A stretch of 13,996 bases of DNA from Cyanobacteriota bacterium (GTDB taxonomy: Bacteria > Cyanobacteriota > Cyanobacteriia > Phormidesmidales > Phormidesmidaceae): the NCBI GenBank assembly GCA_027483425.1, contig JAIXUR010000210.1:1-13996 (forward strand), in the 5' to 3' direction. Under the pieces are notes generated by a model. That model ran no database searches, was not told the DNA's origin, and saw only the letters and a list, made by a program, of their open reading frames with translations. The position numbers and the translations under genes are program-made. Shown here one piece after another: positions 13,148 to 13,996 of the stretch; position 1 is the first letter of the stretch; each line of letters opens with the position of its first letter.

Positions 13148-13996
13148 CTAAACAACCACAATGTCTGTATTAGTGAGCGCTGGGTTTGCGGCAAAGGTAG
13201 CTAGCCAAACCTGTTTCCCGATACCGCTGCCATCTTGGTCATAGTAGAGTGCCCCGATGGCGTTGTTATAGATAAAGCGATCGCTAGCCGTACTCGCCGA
13301 CGCACCAAGCACAAACTGGCTAGCATCTAGCACCCCACTAGCCAGACCGCCCCCAAAGGTAACGCTATTAACTTCTATTTTATCGGTGCCAACCACAAAG
13401 TCAGTAATTCTATCCCCTCCTTCACTGAGGTTGTTGTAAGTAAAGGTATCGCTACCGCCACCGCCAGTGAGGACATCGCGATCCAAGCCGCCAATAATCC
13501 GGTCGCTGCCATTACCCCCGCGGAGGGTATCGAAGCCAGTATTGCCGTGCAGAAGGTTGTTGCCCCTGGCAGACCTAGCATCCAGGACATCATCACCGCT
13601 GCCACCCTTCAGACTATTGTTGCCAGTGGAAAACCTAATATCAAGGGAGTCATTACCAACGCCACCCTCCAGGGTATTGCTGCCAATGGAATACTGGGCA
13701 AACAGGGAATCAATGCCGTCACCGCCCTTCAAAACGTTGTTACCCCTAGACTTATTAACATCAAGGAGATCAATGCCATCGCCACCGATCAGGGTATTGT
13801 TGCCGTTTCCACCAAATAGTTGGTCGTCGCCACGTCCACCGTCGAGGGTGTCATCACCATTGTCGCCATACAGGGTGTCGCTACCATCTAGGCCATATAG
13901 GGTGTCATTACCCTGGAGTCCCCGCAGGATATTGCTGGCATTATTGCCGGTGATGACATTGTTTAATCTATTGCCCGTGCCGTCAATTGCATCCAA
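13148..13996 (-). CDS. RTX-type calcium-binding exoprotein, C-terminal part (5' end outside window)
   Basis: C-terminal 282 residues of a larger hemolysin-type repeat protein; the reading frame is open to the right edge, so the true start lies beyond 13996 (the edge codon TTG is not a proven start). Residues 22-64 carry GGxGxDxLx-type nonapeptides (GNDTLYGLDGSDTLYGDNGDDTLDGGRGDDQLFGGNG region) that form calcium-binding beta rolls. Residues 65-144 are four 20-residue units in which one nonapeptide alternates with a non-RTX segment. Normal repeats resume at 154-183. Residues 184-282 (TFTYNNLSEGGDRITDF...DIVVV) match the tail common in cyanobacterial RTX proteins, likely including the type I secretion signal, so the product is probably exported in one step and folds in external Ca2+. 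Its activity lies in the missing N-terminus. A terminator follows at 13023-13063. Confidence 0.9.
   Translation of the reverse strand: MDAIDGTGNRLNNVITGNNASNILRGLQGNDTLYGLDGSDTLYGDNGDDTLDGGRGDDQLFGGNGNNTLIGGDGIDLLDVNKSRGNNVLKGGDGIDSLFAQYSIGSNTLEGGVGNDSLDIRFSTGNNSLKGGSGDDVLDARSARGNNLLHGNTGFDTLRGGNGSDRIIGGLDRDVLTGGGGSDTFTYNNLSEGGDRITDFVVGTDKIEVNSVTFGGGLASGVLDASQFVLGASASTASDRFIYNNAIGALYYDQDGSGIGKQVWLATFAANPALTNTDIVVV
13565..13804 (-). repeat. Four tandem 60-bp units in the RTX gene
   Basis: Units of 20 codons at protein residues 65-84, 85-104, 105-124 and 125-144, with a partial fifth from 145. The consensus is G-N/S-N-x-L-x-GG-x-G-x-D-x-L, then five or six variable residues, then S-x. Each unit keeps one calcium-binding nonapeptide, followed by a polar stretch such as DVNKSR, AQYSI, DIRFST or DARSAR. 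The DNA copies are diverged, so the array is old or under selection for protein change. Confidence 0.75.

Noticed and set aside
13565..13804. CRISPR array, because of regularly spaced repeats
   Set aside because: Repeats are diverged, in frame with a protein and form a 60-bp coding period; there are no identical repeats with unique spacers and no cas genes.
13547..13819. 90-codon plus-strand frame with apparent repeats
   Set aside because: The periodicity only mirrors the RTX repeats of the real minus-strand gene.

Overview
The window looks like cyanobacterial chromosome. The highly iterated palindrome GCGATCGC recurs through it (for example at 358, 911, 2204, 2801, 4922, 6857, 7726 and 13278). 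The gene types also fit: a fused ThiD2-ThiE enzyme, a DUF1517 protein, a short secreted protein with paired-cysteine 'PxNSRC' motifs, and an RTX protein. A filamentous Leptolyngbya/Nodosilinea-type cyanobacterium is a reasonable guess, but this is inference and no rRNA or other marker is present.

Layout. 1-340 has no gene but holds nested inverted repeats. 341-2250 (+) is a two-gene signalling operon, a NarL-type histidine kinase and its response regulator overlapping by ATGA. It is followed by a secreted two-motif cysteine protein (2315-3025, +). 3026-4585 is a patch with an AT-rich upstream part and no GCGATCGC site. It carries one TylF-like methyltransferase (-) bracketed by two same-orientation copies of a hairpin repeat, plus a MITE-like element with TACCAAATCC ends and a possible second small element. 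4586-6450 (-) holds cbiT (cobalamin pathway) and an archaeal-type P-loop ATPase whose Walker motifs look broken. Divergent from that ATPase, across a 98-bp gap with a perfect AGCACTA/TAGTGCT palindrome, is a full-length P2-type cation ATPase (6549-9389, +), closely followed by an ExoD-family membrane protein (9398-10033). 10091-10279 (-) is the stranded N-terminus of another P-type ATPase. 10478-11422 (-) is a DUF1517 protein with a clear terminator and two tandem CIRCE-like half-sites just before its start. 11538-12912 (-) is a thiE-thiS thiamine pair. 12940-13147 is packed with four hairpins, and 13148 to the right edge (-) is the C-terminal part of an RTX calcium-binding exoprotein.

How genes may work together. 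The kinase and regulator form a complete two-component pair with an unknown signal. ThiD2-ThiE and ThiS supply two steps of thiamine synthesis. The P-type ATPase and ExoD-like gene are probably cotranscribed. CbiT stands alone, as cobalamin genes in cyanobacteria often do. I see no clearly new multi-gene system. The most unusual signals are the structured repeat pair around the methyltransferase, the degenerate ATPase beside the ion pump, the 20-residue alternating RTX repeat, and the CIRCE-like half-sites in direct orientation.
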